A stretch of DNA of 64,000 bases from positions 10,505,501 through 10,569,500 of the forward strand of contig NZ_AP028461.1 of the NCBI RefSeq assembly GCF_033097365.1. Reading direction: 5' to 3'. Each line of letters opens with the position of its first letter. Position 1 is the stretch's first letter. The translations under genes were made by a program, and so were the position numbers. Of the stretch, positions 54,687-63,604 are shown in pieces. The notes under the pieces are model-generated. The model saw nothing but the letters and a program-made list of their open reading frames with translations. It did no database searches and was not told where the DNA came from. This stretch comes from Actinoplanes sichuanensis (lineage in GTDB: Bacteria > Actinomycetota > Actinomycetes > Mycobacteriales > Micromonosporaceae).

Positions 54687-56180
54687 TTAGGGCTTGCGGC
54701 CGTACAGCAGGCGCAGCGCCTTGACGATCTGCTGGACCTGGGCCGGGGTGCGTTCGAACGTCATGGCCGGGAGCAGGGACGGGCCGCGGCGTACGGTGAT
54801 CGCCTTGGCCCGGGCGAACTCGCGCAGGCCGTCCTCACCGTGGATGCGTCCGAACCCGGACTCGCCGACCCCGCCGAACGGCAGGTTGCCCATCCCGACG
54901 AAGGTGAGCGTCCCGTTCACGGCCACCATCCCGGACCGCAGCCGCCGGGCGATCCGGATCGCGTTCTTCTTACCGAAGACCGAGCCGCCCAGGCCGTACG
55001 GCGTGTCGTTGGCCTTCTGCACCGCCTCGTCGGCGTCGCGCACCCGGGTGATCGTCAGGGTCGGCCCGAAGGTCTCCTCACGGATCTCCGCCGAGTCGTC
55101 GGGCACGTCCACCAGCACGGTCGGCGCGACGAACGGCGCCTGCACCGCCTCGGCGCCGCCGAGCACCGCCTTGCCGCCCTTGGCCAGCGCGTCCTCGATG
55201 TGGTCGCGGATGATGTCGAGCTGCTTGGGCATGGTGATCGGGCCGATCTCCTCGCCGGTGCGCAGCTTGCCGGCCTTGGCCACGACCGCCTCGACGAACC
55301 TGTCGTAGACCGGCTCGACGGCGTAGACCCGCTCGATGCCGATGCAGGTCTGCCCGGCGTTGGTCATGGCGCCCCAGACCGCGGCCTCGGCGGCGGCGTT
55401 CACGTCGGCGTCCGCGTCGACGATCAGCGCGTCCTTACCGCCCGCCTCCAGCACGACCGGCACCAGATTCTCCGCGCAGGCGGCCATCACCTTCTTGGCG
55501 GTGGCCGTCGAGCCGGTGAACGACACCTTGTTCACCCCGGACCGGCACAGCGCCCCGCCGACGTCACCGAGGCCGTGCACCGCCTGCAGCACCGGGTGTT
55601 CCGGAACCACCTCGGCGAACGTGTCAGCCAGCCACTGCCCGACGATCGGGGTGTACTCGCTCGGTTTGAAGACGATGGTGTTGCCGGCCGCCAGGGCGCC
55701 GCTGATCGGGCCGACCGGCGTGACGATCGGATAGTTCCACGGGCCGATCACGCCGACCACGCCGTACGGCTGGTACTCCAGGTGGCCGGAGTGCTCGGCG
55801 ACCAGGATCCGGGTGCGGACCCGGCGCGGGCCGAGCACCTTCTTCGCGTGGCGGGCCGCCCAGTCCAGGTGCTCGACCGCGGCGACCGCCTCGATCGTGC
55901 CGTCGGCCAGGGGCTTGCCGGACTCCTTGTGAACGAGCTCGGCCAGCTCCTCGATCCGCTGGACGATCAGGGAGCGCCAGCGCAGCAGCCGGGTCTTGCG
56001 GCCGTCGAAGCCGAGCCCCTGCCACCACACGGCGGCTTCCCGGGCCCGTTCGACGGCTGCGACCACGGCCTTCTCGTCGGCGACCGGCACGCGGCCGGCC
56101 TCCTCGCCGGTGGCCGGGTTGGTGGAGATCAGCCAGCCGTCATCGATCACGGGGAGGCCGGGAACGTGAGTCGCCGTCAT
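54687..56180 (-). CDS. NAD(P)-dependent aldehyde dehydrogenase
   Basis: This 497-aa enzyme has the aldehyde dehydrogenase fold. It shows VGVIGPWNYPIVTP (cofactor site), FTGSTATAKKV, the catalytic Glu in VVLEAGGKDALIV, and the nucleophile in NAGQTCIGIERVY (Cys near 288). The C-terminal segment GVGESGFGRIHG follows. It resembles the succinate-semialdehyde/benzaldehyde-type class, but substrate specificity is not fixed by these motifs. The gene lies three bases upstream of the ABC ATPase start region on the same strand, without obvious functional link. Confidence 0.93.
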   Translation of the reverse strand: MTATHVPGLPVIDDGWLISTNPATGEEAGRVPVADEKAVVAAVERAREAAVWWQGLGFDGRKTRLLRWRSLIVQRIEELAELVHKESGKPLADGTIEAVAAVEHLDWAARHAKKVLGPRRVRTRILVAEHSGHLEYQPYGVVGVIGPWNYPIVTPVGPISGALAAGNTIVFKPSEYTPIVGQWLADTFAEVVPEHPVLQAVHGLGDVGGALCRSGVNKVSFTGSTATAKKVMAACAENLVPVVLEAGGKDALIVDADADVNAAAEAAVWGAMTNAGQTCIGIERVYAVEPVYDRFVEAVVAKAGKLRTGEEIGPITMPKQLDIIRDHIEDALAKGGKAVLGGAEAVQAPFVAPTVLVDVPDDSAEIREETFGPTLTITRVRDADEAVQKANDTPYGLGGSVFGKKNAIRIARRLRSGMVAVNGTLTFVGMGNLPFGGVGESGFGRIHGEDGLREFARAKAITVRRGPSLLPAMTFERTPAQVQQIVKALRLLYGRKP

Positions 56181-56198
56181 GTCCCGAGTCTAGGGTGA

Positions 56199-56226
56199 TT
56201 GTTACCGGCGAGTCACTACGTACGCT
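56199..56226 (+). promoter_or_regulatory. Promoter of the zinc-ribbon gene
   Basis: TTGTTA (56199-56204) and TACGCT (56221-56226) are 16 bases apart, and the GTG start follows after seven bases. This is the best complete -35/-10 pair among the leaderless candidates in the window. Confidence 0.5.
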
Positions 56227-56233
56227 TGACCTC

Positions 56234-56560
56234 GTGAGCCCCCGCCGTAACCGCCCCCGCCGCCCGTCCGACGACGAGCCGAGCCCGGACCGTCCCGGGA
56301 TCACCGAGCAGCGCGTCCAGCAGTGGCAGGACGGCGAGTGGATGGTGCGGTCGATCTTCGGTGCGGCGGCCGCCAAGACGTACCGGTGTCCGGGCTGCAT
56401 GCAGGAGATCCGTCCCGGGGTGGCGCACGTGGTGGCGTGGCCGGCCGACGGCTGGGGCGACATGGCCGACCGCCGTCACTGGCACACCGGGTGCTGGCGC
56501 GGCCGGGACCGGCGCACCCCGGGGGTGGAGCGCTCGCGCAACGCTCCGAGGTATGGGTGA
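56234..56560 (+). CDS. Small zinc-ribbon-like protein
   Basis: This 108-aa basic protein has a central domain with RCPGCMQEIRPG, then HVVAW, HWHTGCW: a Cys-X2-Cys plus His/Cys set that could bind one zinc. The N-terminal 25 residues and the tail are Arg/Pro-rich, suggesting nucleic-acid contact. Homologues in Streptomyces are commonly labelled ATP/GTP-binding, but no P-loop is present. GTG 56234 is supported by the promoter motif and leaderless spacing; an ATG at 56195 lies upstream of it. Confidence 0.8.
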   Translation: MSPRRNRPRRPSDDEPSPDRPGITEQRVQQWQDGEWMVRSIFGAAAAKTYRCPGCMQEIRPGVAHVVAWPADGWGDMADRRHWHTGCWRGRDRRTPGVERSRNAPRYG

Positions 56561-56615
56561 AGCCATCCGACCGCCCCGCCCACCGCCCTCGAAACGGAAG
56601 TGAAAACCTCTTCCC

Positions 56616-57398
56616 ATGAGCAACCAGATCCGGGCCAACTCGATCCTGCCCGCCCACCGGGAGGACATCGAGCTGCACACCGCGGACGGCGTCACCCTCG
56701 TCGGTGAGCTGGCCCGACCGCTCGACCGCGAGCCGGTGGCCACCCTCGTCTGCCTACACCCGCTACCCACCCACGGCGGGATGATGGACAGCCACGTCTA
56801 TCGCAAGGCGGCGTGGCGCCTGCCCGCCCTGGCCGGGCTCGCCGTGCTGCGCTTCAACACCCGCGGCACCAGCAGCGTCCGCGGTACCAGTGGCGGCTCG
56901 TTCTCGAAGGCGGTCGACGAGCGGTTCGACGTGGCCGCCGCCATCGAGTATGCGGAGTTCGCCGACCTGCCGGACATCTGGCTGGTGGGCTGGTCCTTCG
57001 GCACCGACCTGACCCTGATGTACGGGCTGGACCCGGCCGTCTCGGGCGCGGTCCTGCTCTCCCCGCCGCTGCGGTTCTCCCAGCCGGAGCACCTGGCCGC
57101 CTGGGCCGAGAACGGCAAGCCGGTCACCGCGCTGATCCCCGAGTTCGACGACTACCTGCGCCCGGTCGAGGCCGCCGAACGCTTCGCCGCCATCCCGCAG
57201 GCCGAGGTCGTGCCGATGCCCGGCGCCAAGCACCTGTGGGTCGGCGACGCCGAGAAGGTCCTGGACGAGATCGTCCGCCGGGTGGCCCCCGGGGTGACCA
57301 CTCCGCTCCCGACGACCTGGGACGGCCCGATGGAGACCGGCGACGCCACCGCCTACGCCGACCGGACCGTCGCCGCCTTCGACAGGGACCAGCGCTAG
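56616..57398 (+). CDS. Alpha/beta hydrolase
   Basis: This 260-aa protein has the alpha/beta-hydrolase core. LVCLHPLPTHGG carries the oxyanion region, FNTRGTSSVRG follows, and the nucleophile elbow is GWSFGTD (Ser near 128). GAKHLWVGDAE carries the likely catalytic His. It is of the dienelactone hydrolase-like/serine aminopeptidase group, with unknown substrate. It is convergent with the AI-2E transporter gene; the stop codons overlap by four bases. Confidence 0.9.
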   Translation: MSNQIRANSILPAHREDIELHTADGVTLVGELARPLDREPVATLVCLHPLPTHGGMMDSHVYRKAAWRLPALAGLAVLRFNTRGTSSVRGTSGGSFSKAVDERFDVAAAIEYAEFADLPDIWLVGWSFGTDLTLMYGLDPAVSGAVLLSPPLRFSQPEHLAAWAENGKPVTALIPEFDDYLRPVEAAERFAAIPQAEVVPMPGAKHLWVGDAEKVLDEIVRRVAPGVTTPLPTTWDGPMETGDATAYADRTVAAFDRDQR

Positions 57399-58525
57399 CG
57401 TTCCTCCAGGCTGGGCAGCATGACCTCCCGCATGATCAGCTGGATGGCGGCCACCATCGGGATCGCGATGAGCGCGCCGATCACGCCGAACAGGCCGACC
57501 CCGAGCAGGGCCGCCACCAGCGCCGCCACGTCGCTCACCCGGACCGAGCGGCGCATCACCCGTGGGTAGATCAGATAGTTCTCGAGCTGCTGGTAGATGA
57601 TGAAGAACACGATGCAGGCGATGCCGTCGGACACCGACGACGCCAGCCCGACCAGGCTCACCACGATCGCACCGAGGGTGGCCCCGATCTGCGGGATCAG
57701 GTCACAGACCGCGACCACCACGGCCAGGGCGAAGGGGTACGCCAGACCCAGCGCGAGAGCCAGCCCGAAGGTGCTCGCCCCGGCCAGCACGGCGATCGCC
57801 AGCGCACCCACCATGTACGCGCCGACCTTGGTCAGGATCTCGTCGCCGATCAGCGTGACCCGCTCCCGCCGGGAGGCCGGGACCAGCCGGTACCCGGTCG
57901 ACTTGAGCCGCTCGAACGACGCCATGAAGTAGATCGTCAACACCAGCACGGTCAGGATGTTGAAGATCGTGCCGAACAGCAGCCGGGCACCGCCGACCAC
58001 ACCACCCAGGGCGTTCGTGATCGTCCCGGCGTTCACCGCGCCCTGCACCCGGTTCGCGATGTCGTAGCGCTGCACCAGTTCGTTGACCGTCTGGCTGCGG
58101 CGCAGGCTCTCCACCACGTCCGGCGCATTGTTGATCAGCTCGGTGGTCTGGGTGACCAGCGGCGGGATCAGCGCCACGATGCCGCCGGCCAGCAACCCGA
58201 CCACGCTGAGCGCCACGATCGCCACCGCCACGCCCCGGCGCAGGCCCCAGCTGCGCAGCCGGACCACCGCCGGATTGAGGCCGATCGCCAGGAACAGCGC
58301 GATGAAGATCAGGATGAGCATCGAGGTGGCGTTGCGGATGCCGAGGAACAGCGAATACGCCACCAGCAGGCCGAGCCCGAAGAGGAAGCCGACCAGGAAC
58401 GGGTTGCGCCGGTTCAGCGGCGGTCCGGGCTCACCGAACCGCTTCTCCTCGACCGGCGGTCTCCCCTCGGCCGGTGGTTCGTCCTCGGTCGGCGGTTTCA
58501 CCTCGGCGGGTGGCTCGGCGGACAT
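57395..58525 (-). CDS. AI-2E family transporter
   Basis: This 376-aa membrane protein has a Glu/Pro-rich cytoplasmic start of about 40 residues and eight hydrophobic helices. The family signature stretches are FLAIGLNPAVVRLRSWGL and CDLIPQIGATLGAIVVSL, and the C-terminal GALIAIPMVAAIQLI also matches. Members transport varied cargo (autoinducer-2 export, sodium/proton exchange); the name says nothing firm on substrate. It is monocistronic, 80 bp downstream of the coiled-coil gene on the same strand. Confidence 0.92.
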   Translation of the reverse strand: MSAEPPAEVKPPTEDEPPAEGRPPVEEKRFGEPGPPLNRRNPFLVGFLFGLGLLVAYSLFLGIRNATSMLILIFIALFLAIGLNPAVVRLRSWGLRRGVAVAIVALSVVGLLAGGIVALIPPLVTQTTELINNAPDVVESLRRSQTVNELVQRYDIANRVQGAVNAGTITNALGGVVGGARLLFGTIFNILTVLVLTIYFMASFERLKSTGYRLVPASRRERVTLIGDEILTKVGAYMVGALAIAVLAGASTFGLALALGLAYPFALAVVVAVCDLIPQIGATLGAIVVSLVGLASSVSDGIACIVFFIIYQQLENYLIYPRVMRRSVRVSDVAALVAALLGVGLFGVIGALIAIPMVAAIQLIMREVMLPSLEER

Positions 58526-58605
58526 CAGACCTCCTCGATCGCCGAATCCGGCGATCGGAGGCTATCGCCGCCGAGCCCGGCCCACCACCGGGAACGACCC
58601 TGAAC

Positions 58606-60006
58606 TCACTCGGCGTCGGCCGGGACCCGGGTCGCCTGCGGAACCGTCACCTTCGCCGACGCGGTCACCTTGCCGGGCTGCTTCTCCGCGGGCTGCGGCT
58701 GGACCGCCACCGGCACCGGCTCCACCGGCTTCTCGGCCGGCGCCTCCGGCTCGCCCGGGTCACTCGGGTCGGCGGCGGCGGCCAGCACCGCGGCGGCGGC
58801 CAGCTCGGCCACCCGCTTCGCCTCTTTCTGCACCTGGCGGCGAACCTCGGCGGCGTGCCGCTCGGCGGCCTCACCGGAGCGCTTGGCCTCGGCCACCCGC
58901 TTCAGCTCCGACTCCAGCTGCTGCTGGGTCTCGGCGAGACGCTGACGGACCCGCTCGGCCTCAGTCTCGGCGGCCTGGGCCTGCTCCTGCGCGGTGACCC
59001 GCCGCTGCTCGGCCTGTGCCACCTCGCTGTTGGCGGCTTCCAATTCCCGGCCGGCCTGGGCGATCCTCTCCTGCTGGGCGGCGATCTCCTTGCGGACGGC
59101 CGTGGCCTGATCGTCGGACCGCCGGAGGACCTCCTCGGCATACTTGTCGGCCTCGCTGCGCAGGTCGGCGCACTGCTTCTCGACACCGGCCCGCATCTGG
59201 CCGAGCTCCTCGATCACCGAGTGCCGGCGCAGCGCCAGCTCGTGCTCGACCGACGCCTTCAGATCGGCCAGCTCGCGCTCGGCCTCGGCCCGCTTCGCGG
59301 CGATCTCCTGGCTGGTCTTCTCCCGGAGCGCCTTGAGCTCCTGCTCGGCCTGCATCCGGGTGGACTGCACATATCCGTCCACTTCGGCCCGCTGGCGCGC
59401 GGCATCCTGGGTGGCCTGCTCGACCAGGTGCTTGCCCTCGTTGCGGGAGCGGACCAGAACCGCCTCCGCTTCCTTGCGCATCTGCTCACCGGCCTGGCGA
59501 GCGGCGGCGAGTGCCTTGTCCGAGGCGACCCGCTTGGCGGTGTCGACCTTCTCCTCCTCGGCCCGGCGCGCGGCCAGGGCGATCTCGAAGTCACGGATGC
59601 CGTTGTGGGCGTGCGCCTCGGCCTCGGCCCGGATCCGCTCCGCCTCGGCCAGCCGGGAGGCGATGTCGTCGGTGGCTGAGGCCTTGATCGCCTCGCCCTG
59701 CTCCTCGGCCAGGGCCAGGATCTGCTCGACCCGGGGGCCCAGGTGCCGGAACGACACCTCACCGCTGACCCCGGAGTCACGCCGCGCCTGCGCCAACTCC
59801 GCCTGGAGACCCTTTATCTGCGCCGTCATCGCCTGCATCTGCGAGTAGGCCTGCTCGCGGTCGGCGAGGAGGGCAGCGATCTCGTTCTCCGCCCGGGTCA
59901 CGTATCGCTCGACCTGCTTGCGCTCGTAACCCCGCAGGGCGGTCTCGAAGCTGGGTTCGGTGGCCGAATCTCCGCCGAGACCGAGAATTTCACCGCCGTG
60001 CGACAT
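58606..60006 (-). CDS. DivIVA-like coiled-coil protein (FilP/Scy neighbourhood), copy 1
   Basis: This 466-aa protein has an N-terminal DivIVA-like segment (FETALRGYERKQVERYVTRA, about 20-39) and a coiled coil from about 40 to 410, rich in Ala, Glu, Arg and Gln. An Ala/Pro-rich tail follows. The position next to mce, thiolase and meaB matches the filP-scy region of Streptomyces, whose products form the hyphal-tip polarisome and a cytoskeletal network. It is longer than FilP (~310 aa) and much shorter than Scy (~1300 aa). ATG 60006 has GAGG nine bases upstream and gives MSHGGEILGLGGDSA. Confidence 0.85.
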   Translation of the reverse strand: MSHGGEILGLGGDSATEPSFETALRGYERKQVERYVTRAENEIAALLADREQAYSQMQAMTAQIKGLQAELAQARRDSGVSGEVSFRHLGPRVEQILALAEEQGEAIKASATDDIASRLAEAERIRAEAEAHAHNGIRDFEIALAARRAEEEKVDTAKRVASDKALAAARQAGEQMRKEAEAVLVRSRNEGKHLVEQATQDAARQRAEVDGYVQSTRMQAEQELKALREKTSQEIAAKRAEAERELADLKASVEHELALRRHSVIEELGQMRAGVEKQCADLRSEADKYAEEVLRRSDDQATAVRKEIAAQQERIAQAGRELEAANSEVAQAEQRRVTAQEQAQAAETEAERVRQRLAETQQQLESELKRVAEAKRSGEAAERHAAEVRRQVQKEAKRVAELAAAAVLAAAADPSDPGEPEAPAEKPVEPVPVAVQPQPAEKQPGKVTASAKVTVPQATRVPADAE

Positions 60007-60131
60007 GCTTTCCATCCTCACATACGCATCGTCCCGTGGCGTGTCGATACACACCGGTTTGGCAGAGACGATCCGGGTAGTTGTGATCTGTCTGACCTCG
60101 GCTTGATTAACCCAGGCAAGCGCGAAACGAG

Positions 60132-60166
60132 TCAGGCCGTACCGGAGAAACTCCGGTACGGCCTGA
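60132..60166 (-). terminator. Terminator between the two coiled-coil genes
   Basis: A perfect 16-bp stem (60132-60147 with 60151-60166) has a 3-base loop. On the minus strand it lies 83 bases after the copy 2 stop and is followed by CTCGTTTCG. It suggests that copy 1 has its own promoter in the 125 bases between the hairpin and its start. Confidence 0.8.
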
Positions 60167-60249
60167 TTTCGTCGTCGAATGCCCCGGCCGTTGTCAACCG
60201 TCGCGCACTCGCGGCGGCTCCGCAACCGGAGAGAGACGATGGTCTCGCG

Positions 60250-61590
60250 TCAGGAATTCGTCTGAGCGGCGACCGGCTCGTCCTCGTCGTCATCCGCCTC
60301 GGCGAGCTCGTCCTGGGCCGTGACCTGCTCGGGAGCACGCTGCGCGGGTGCCTCGGCGGGCTTGGCGGCAGCGGCCACCGCGGCGGCCGCCGCAGCTGGG
60401 GCAGCGGCCCCGCCGACGCCCGGCACCAGGCCGGACAGGCCGGACAGCATCTGACCCAGCTGGTTGGTGACCGCGTCCTTCTGACGGGTCAGGTCCTCGA
60501 CCTCGCGGCGAGCCGCCTGAGTGGTCAGCTCCGCCTCCTGGCGGGCGTCGCCGAGCAGGCGGTTGGCCTCCTGGCGAGCCTCGGTGACGGTCTTGTCGGC
60601 CAGCGCCCGCGCCTTCTCGACGGTCTCGGACGAGTGACGCTCGGACTCGATGCGGCGGCTCTCGGCGCGCTGCTCGATCTCCTTCGACCGGTCCTCGGCG
60701 GCGCGAGCCCGCTCCTCGGCCTCGGCCACCATCTTCTGGGTGGCGGCGACCTGGGCGGCGTGCCGCTGCGACTCCTCGGCCTCGGCCTTCTCCCGACGCT
60801 CGGCGATCTCCAGCGCCAGGGCCTGCAGGTCCTTCTCGCGCTTGTCGCGGGCGTCGGCGAGCAGCTTGGTGGCCTCGGCGCGCTTCTCCTCGGCCTCCCG
60901 GCCGGCCTTCGCGCGGGCCTGGGTGATCTCCCGCTCGGCGGTGGCGCGCAGCGACGCGACCTCACGCTCCACGGTCGACTTGAGCTCGGCGACCTCGTGC
61001 GCGGTCACGGTACGCAACTGCTTGGTCTCGCGGTCGGCGTCCGACCGCAGGGTGTCCGCCTCGCGGCGGGCCTGGACCCGGGCCTCGGCGGCCTCGCGCT
61101 CGGCGTGCGTGCGGACCTGGCCGGCCTCACGCTCGGCGGTCGCCTTCATGGCGGCGGCCTCGGCACGCGCCTTGTCGGTGATCTCGCGGGCCTCGAGACG
61201 AGCCGCGGAGAGAATGCCCTCGGACTCCCGCTTCGCCTCGTTGCGGTGATCGTTCGCCTGTTCCTCGGCGAGCCGCAGGATCTGCTCCACCCGGGTGCCC
61301 AGCCCGGAGAGCGTCGGCCTGTTGTTCTCCTCCAGCAGCTTGTTGCTGTCGGCGAGTTTCTGCTCGAGCGCGTTCAGCCGCTGTTCGGCCTGGCGCAGGC
61401 GACGCTGCGCGTCGTTCATCCGCTGCTCGGCCTCGCCGCGGGCCGCCTCGGACTGGTTCAGCGCGGCGAGCAGCCGGCCGATGTGTCCGTCGACCTGTCC
61501 GCGGTCATATCCCCGCAGTACGACGGTGAAGTCGTGCTGGGAGTTGGCGGTCTCGAAGAAGGCCAGGTTCTGATCCTGCTGCTGGGGCAT
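60250..61590 (-). CDS. DivIVA-like coiled-coil protein (FilP/Scy neighbourhood), copy 2
   Basis: This 446-aa protein has an N-terminal segment FTVVLRGYDRGQVDGHIGRL (about 20-39) like that of copy 1. It also shares RVEQILRLAEEQ (about 99-110), followed by about 260 residues of coiled coil with 11-residue spacing of Ala/Glu/Arg. The tail is Ala-rich and acidic. It is the neighbour of mce and thus in the position of scy in Streptomyces, but one third of its length. AGGA seven bases before ATG 61590 sets the start; the open frame from 61650 is unsupported. It is a likely tip-growth scaffold, by position and architecture. Confidence 0.85.
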   Translation of the reverse strand: MPQQQDQNLAFFETANSQHDFTVVLRGYDRGQVDGHIGRLLAALNQSEAARGEAEQRMNDAQRRLRQAEQRLNALEQKLADSNKLLEENNRPTLSGLGTRVEQILRLAEEQANDHRNEAKRESEGILSAARLEAREITDKARAEAAAMKATAEREAGQVRTHAEREAAEARVQARREADTLRSDADRETKQLRTVTAHEVAELKSTVEREVASLRATAEREITQARAKAGREAEEKRAEATKLLADARDKREKDLQALALEIAERREKAEAEESQRHAAQVAATQKMVAEAEERARAAEDRSKEIEQRAESRRIESERHSSETVEKARALADKTVTEARQEANRLLGDARQEAELTTQAARREVEDLTRQKDAVTNQLGQMLSGLSGLVPGVGGAAAPAAAAAAVAAAAKPAEAPAQRAPEQVTAQDELAEADDDEDEPVAAQTNS

Positions 61591-61648
61591 TGCGCCATCC
61601 TGGCGAAGAGGAATCGGACATGCAAGAGCCGATGGGCATCCGAACCGC

Positions 61649-61678
61649 ATCGTAGATCAGCTTCGACCTGGAGCGCAG
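61649..61678 (-). promoter_or_regulatory. Candidate promoter of coiled-coil copy 2
   Basis: On the minus strand CTGCGC (about 61673-61678) and TACGAT (61654-61649) are 18 bases apart, about 60 bases before ATG 61590. The rest of the 279-bp gap (61591-61869) shows no gene. Confidence 0.3.
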
Positions 61679-61869
61679 ACCGCCCCCGGGCCGTTCGGGG
61701 AGGACCGCTGACTCACCGGCCGGTCCGGCGTCGTCCCGCTGTCACCAGCCCACTCGGGGCTTCGGGGGATTCCGGGCCTGTCGCCGGGGTCGTCGGCCCT
61801 GCTCAATGCCCCCGATCCTGCCAGGCGGGCGGGTCCGCGTCAGGTCGAATCACCCGCGAGAGGTACGCC

Positions 61870-62337
61870 TCACGCCGGCTCCACCAGCTCCACCAGCACA
61901 CCCCCGGCGTCCTTGGGGTGCACGAAGTTGATCCGGGAACCCGCCGTGCCCCGTTTCGGCGTGTCGTAGAGCAGCCGCAGACCCCGGGCCCGCAACGCGT
62001 CCGCGGCGGTCTCCACGTCGGCCACCGTGTAGGCGAGTTGTTGCAGGCCGGGGCCGCTGCGATCGATGAACTTCGCGATCGCCGAGTCGGGCCGGGCCGG
62101 GGCCAGCAGTTGCAGTCGCGGGCCGCTGCCGTCGCCCACCGCGAGCATCGCCTCGCGGACGCCCTGCTCCTCGTTCGTCTCTTGATGCACACAGTGCAAA
62201 CCGAAGTTCTCGGCATAGAAGCGGAGCGCTTCGTCCAGATCGGCCACCGCGATCCCGACATGATCGATTTTGAGGAGGCCGACATCGGAGAATGTGACAT
62301 TCTCAGCCGCGTTGCCGCTCGATGTGTCGTCAGTCAT
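61870..62337 (-). CDS. mce: Methylmalonyl-CoA epimerase
   Basis: Mce interconverts (S)- and (R)-methylmalonyl-CoA, linking propionyl-CoA carboxylase to the B12 mutase. The 155-aa VOC protein has DHVGIAVADLDEALRFYAENFG (first metal His at about 26), QLAYTVADVETAADALRARG (His position is Gln-Leu-Ala here, with the metal ligand Gln) and GVLVELVEPA (metal Glu). The N-terminal 18 residues are an extra polar tail. The neighbour order with thiolase and meaB is the usual actinobacterial one; it is divergent from the thiolase gene by 76 bp. Confidence 0.93.
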   Translation of the reverse strand: MTDDTSSGNAAENVTFSDVGLLKIDHVGIAVADLDEALRFYAENFGLHCVHQETNEEQGVREAMLAVGDGSGPRLQLLAPARPDSAIAKFIDRSGPGLQQLAYTVADVETAADALRARGLRLLYDTPKRGTAGSRINFVHPKDAGGVLVELVEPA

Positions 62338-62362
62338 GGGGCTAGTCTCGGACCTGACCCAT

Positions 62363-62370
62363 CGTTAAGG
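62363..62370 (+). promoter_or_regulatory. CGTTAAGG motif upstream of the thiolase gene
   Basis: CGTTAAGG lies 43 bases before ATG 62414 in the context CTGACCCATCGTTAAGG, close to the site before the hydroxybutyryl-CoA dehydrogenase gene. It is in the gap shared with mce, so it could serve both divergent genes. Confidence 0.4.
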
Positions 62371-62413
62371 CCACTCCGGGTGTTCCCCGCGCCCGTTCCC
62401 GCAGATCGGAATC

Positions 62414-63604
62414 ATGACCGTGACCAGCTCCGTCATCGTCAGCGGCGCCCGGACCCCGATGGGGCGCCTTCTCGGAAACCTCAAACACCTGCCCGCCACC
62501 GCCCTCGGTGGGCACGCCATCGCGGCCGCCCTCAGCCGGGCCGGCATCGAGCCCGATCGTGTGCAGTACGTGATCATGGGCCAGGTGCTCCAGGCCGGCT
62601 GTGGTCAGATCCCGGCCCGCCAGGCCGCCGTCGCCGCCGGCATTCCGATGTCGGTTCCGGCGCTCACTGTCAATAAGGTGTGCCTCTCCGGCCTGGACGC
62701 GATCGCCCTGGCCGACCAGCTGATCCGGGCCGGCGAGTTCGACGTCGTGGTGGCCGGCGGCATGGAATCGATGACCAATGCGCCGCATCTGCTGACCGAC
62801 CAGCGCGCGGGCCGTAAGTTCGGTGACGTGCTGGTGCGCGACCACACCGCCTTCGACGGCCTGATGGACCCGTGGGCGGGCATCTCGATGGGTGAGTCCA
62901 CCGAGGCCAGTGGCGTGCGCCTGGGCATCACCCGGCAGGAGCAGGACGCGTTCGCCGCGCAGAGCCACCAGCGGGCCGCCGCCGCCCAGCGGGAGGGTCG
63001 GTTCGCCGAGGAGATCGCGCCGGTCCCCGCCGGTGGCCGCAACGCCACCGGGCCGGTCGACGGTGACGAGGGCGTCCGTCCGGACACCACCGGCGAGTCG
63101 CTGGCCAGGCTGCGCCCGGCCTTCACCCCGGACGGCACGATCACCGCCGCCAGCTCCTCGCCGATCTCCGACGGCGCCGCCGCGGTCGTGGTGATGAGTC
63201 GGGCCAAGGCCGAGGAGCTGGGCCTGACCTGGCTCGCCGAGATCGTGTCGCACGGCAACGTCGCCGGTCCGGACAGCTCGCTGCAGTCCCAGCCGGCCAA
63301 CGCCATCCGGCACGCGCTCGACAAGGCCGGCCTCGCCGTCGAGGACCTCGACCTGATCGAGATCAACGAGGCGTTCGCCCAGGTGGTCATCCAGTCTACC
63401 CGCGAGCTGAAGGTGGACGAGTCGATCGTCAACGTCAACGGCGGCGCCATCGCGCTCGGCCACCCGATCGGCATGTCCGGCGCCCGGCTCGTACTCACCC
63501 TGGCTCTCGAACTGCAGCGGCGCGGCGGCGGTCTCGGCGCGGCCGGCCTGTGCGGCGGCGGTGGCCAGGGCGACGCGCTGATCATCAAGGTCCCCGCGGC
63601 GTGA
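62414..63604 (+). CDS. Acetyl-CoA C-acetyltransferase (thiolase)
   Basis: This 396-aa thiolase condenses two acetyl-CoA to acetoacetyl-CoA, or cleaves 3-ketoacyl-CoA. The active-site Cys is in [13 protein letters not shown] (about Cys89), [12 protein letters not shown] follows, the His is in [17 protein letters not shown] (about 350), and the second Cys is in [11 protein letters not shown] (about 380). The ATG is preceded by CGGAATC only, a weak ribosome site. Its TGA overlaps the GTG of meaB, so thiolase and meaB are coupled. Confidence 0.95.
   Translation: MTVTSSVIVSGARTPMGRLLGNLKHLPATALGGHAIAAALSRAGIEPDRVQYVIMGQVLQAGCGQIPARQAAVAAGIPMSVPALTVNKVCLSGLDAIALADQLIRAGEFDVVVAGGMESMTNAPHLLTDQRAGRKFGDVLVRDHTAFDGLMDPWAGISMGESTEASGVRLGITRQEQDAFAAQSHQRAAAAQREGRFAEEIAPVPAGGRNATGPVDGDEGVRPDTTGESLARLRPAFTPDGTITAASSSPISDGAAAVVVMSRAKAEELGLTWLAEIVSHGNVAGPDSSLQSQPANAIRHALDKAGLAVEDLDLIEINEAFAQVVIQSTRELKVDESIVNVNGGAIALGHPIGMSGARLVLTLALELQRRGGGLGAAGLCGGGGQGDALIIKVPAA

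Noticed and set aside
57395..58525. Quorum-sensing function for the AI-2E transporter
   Set aside because: The family name does not fix substrate, and no luxS or AI-2 receptor gene is near.
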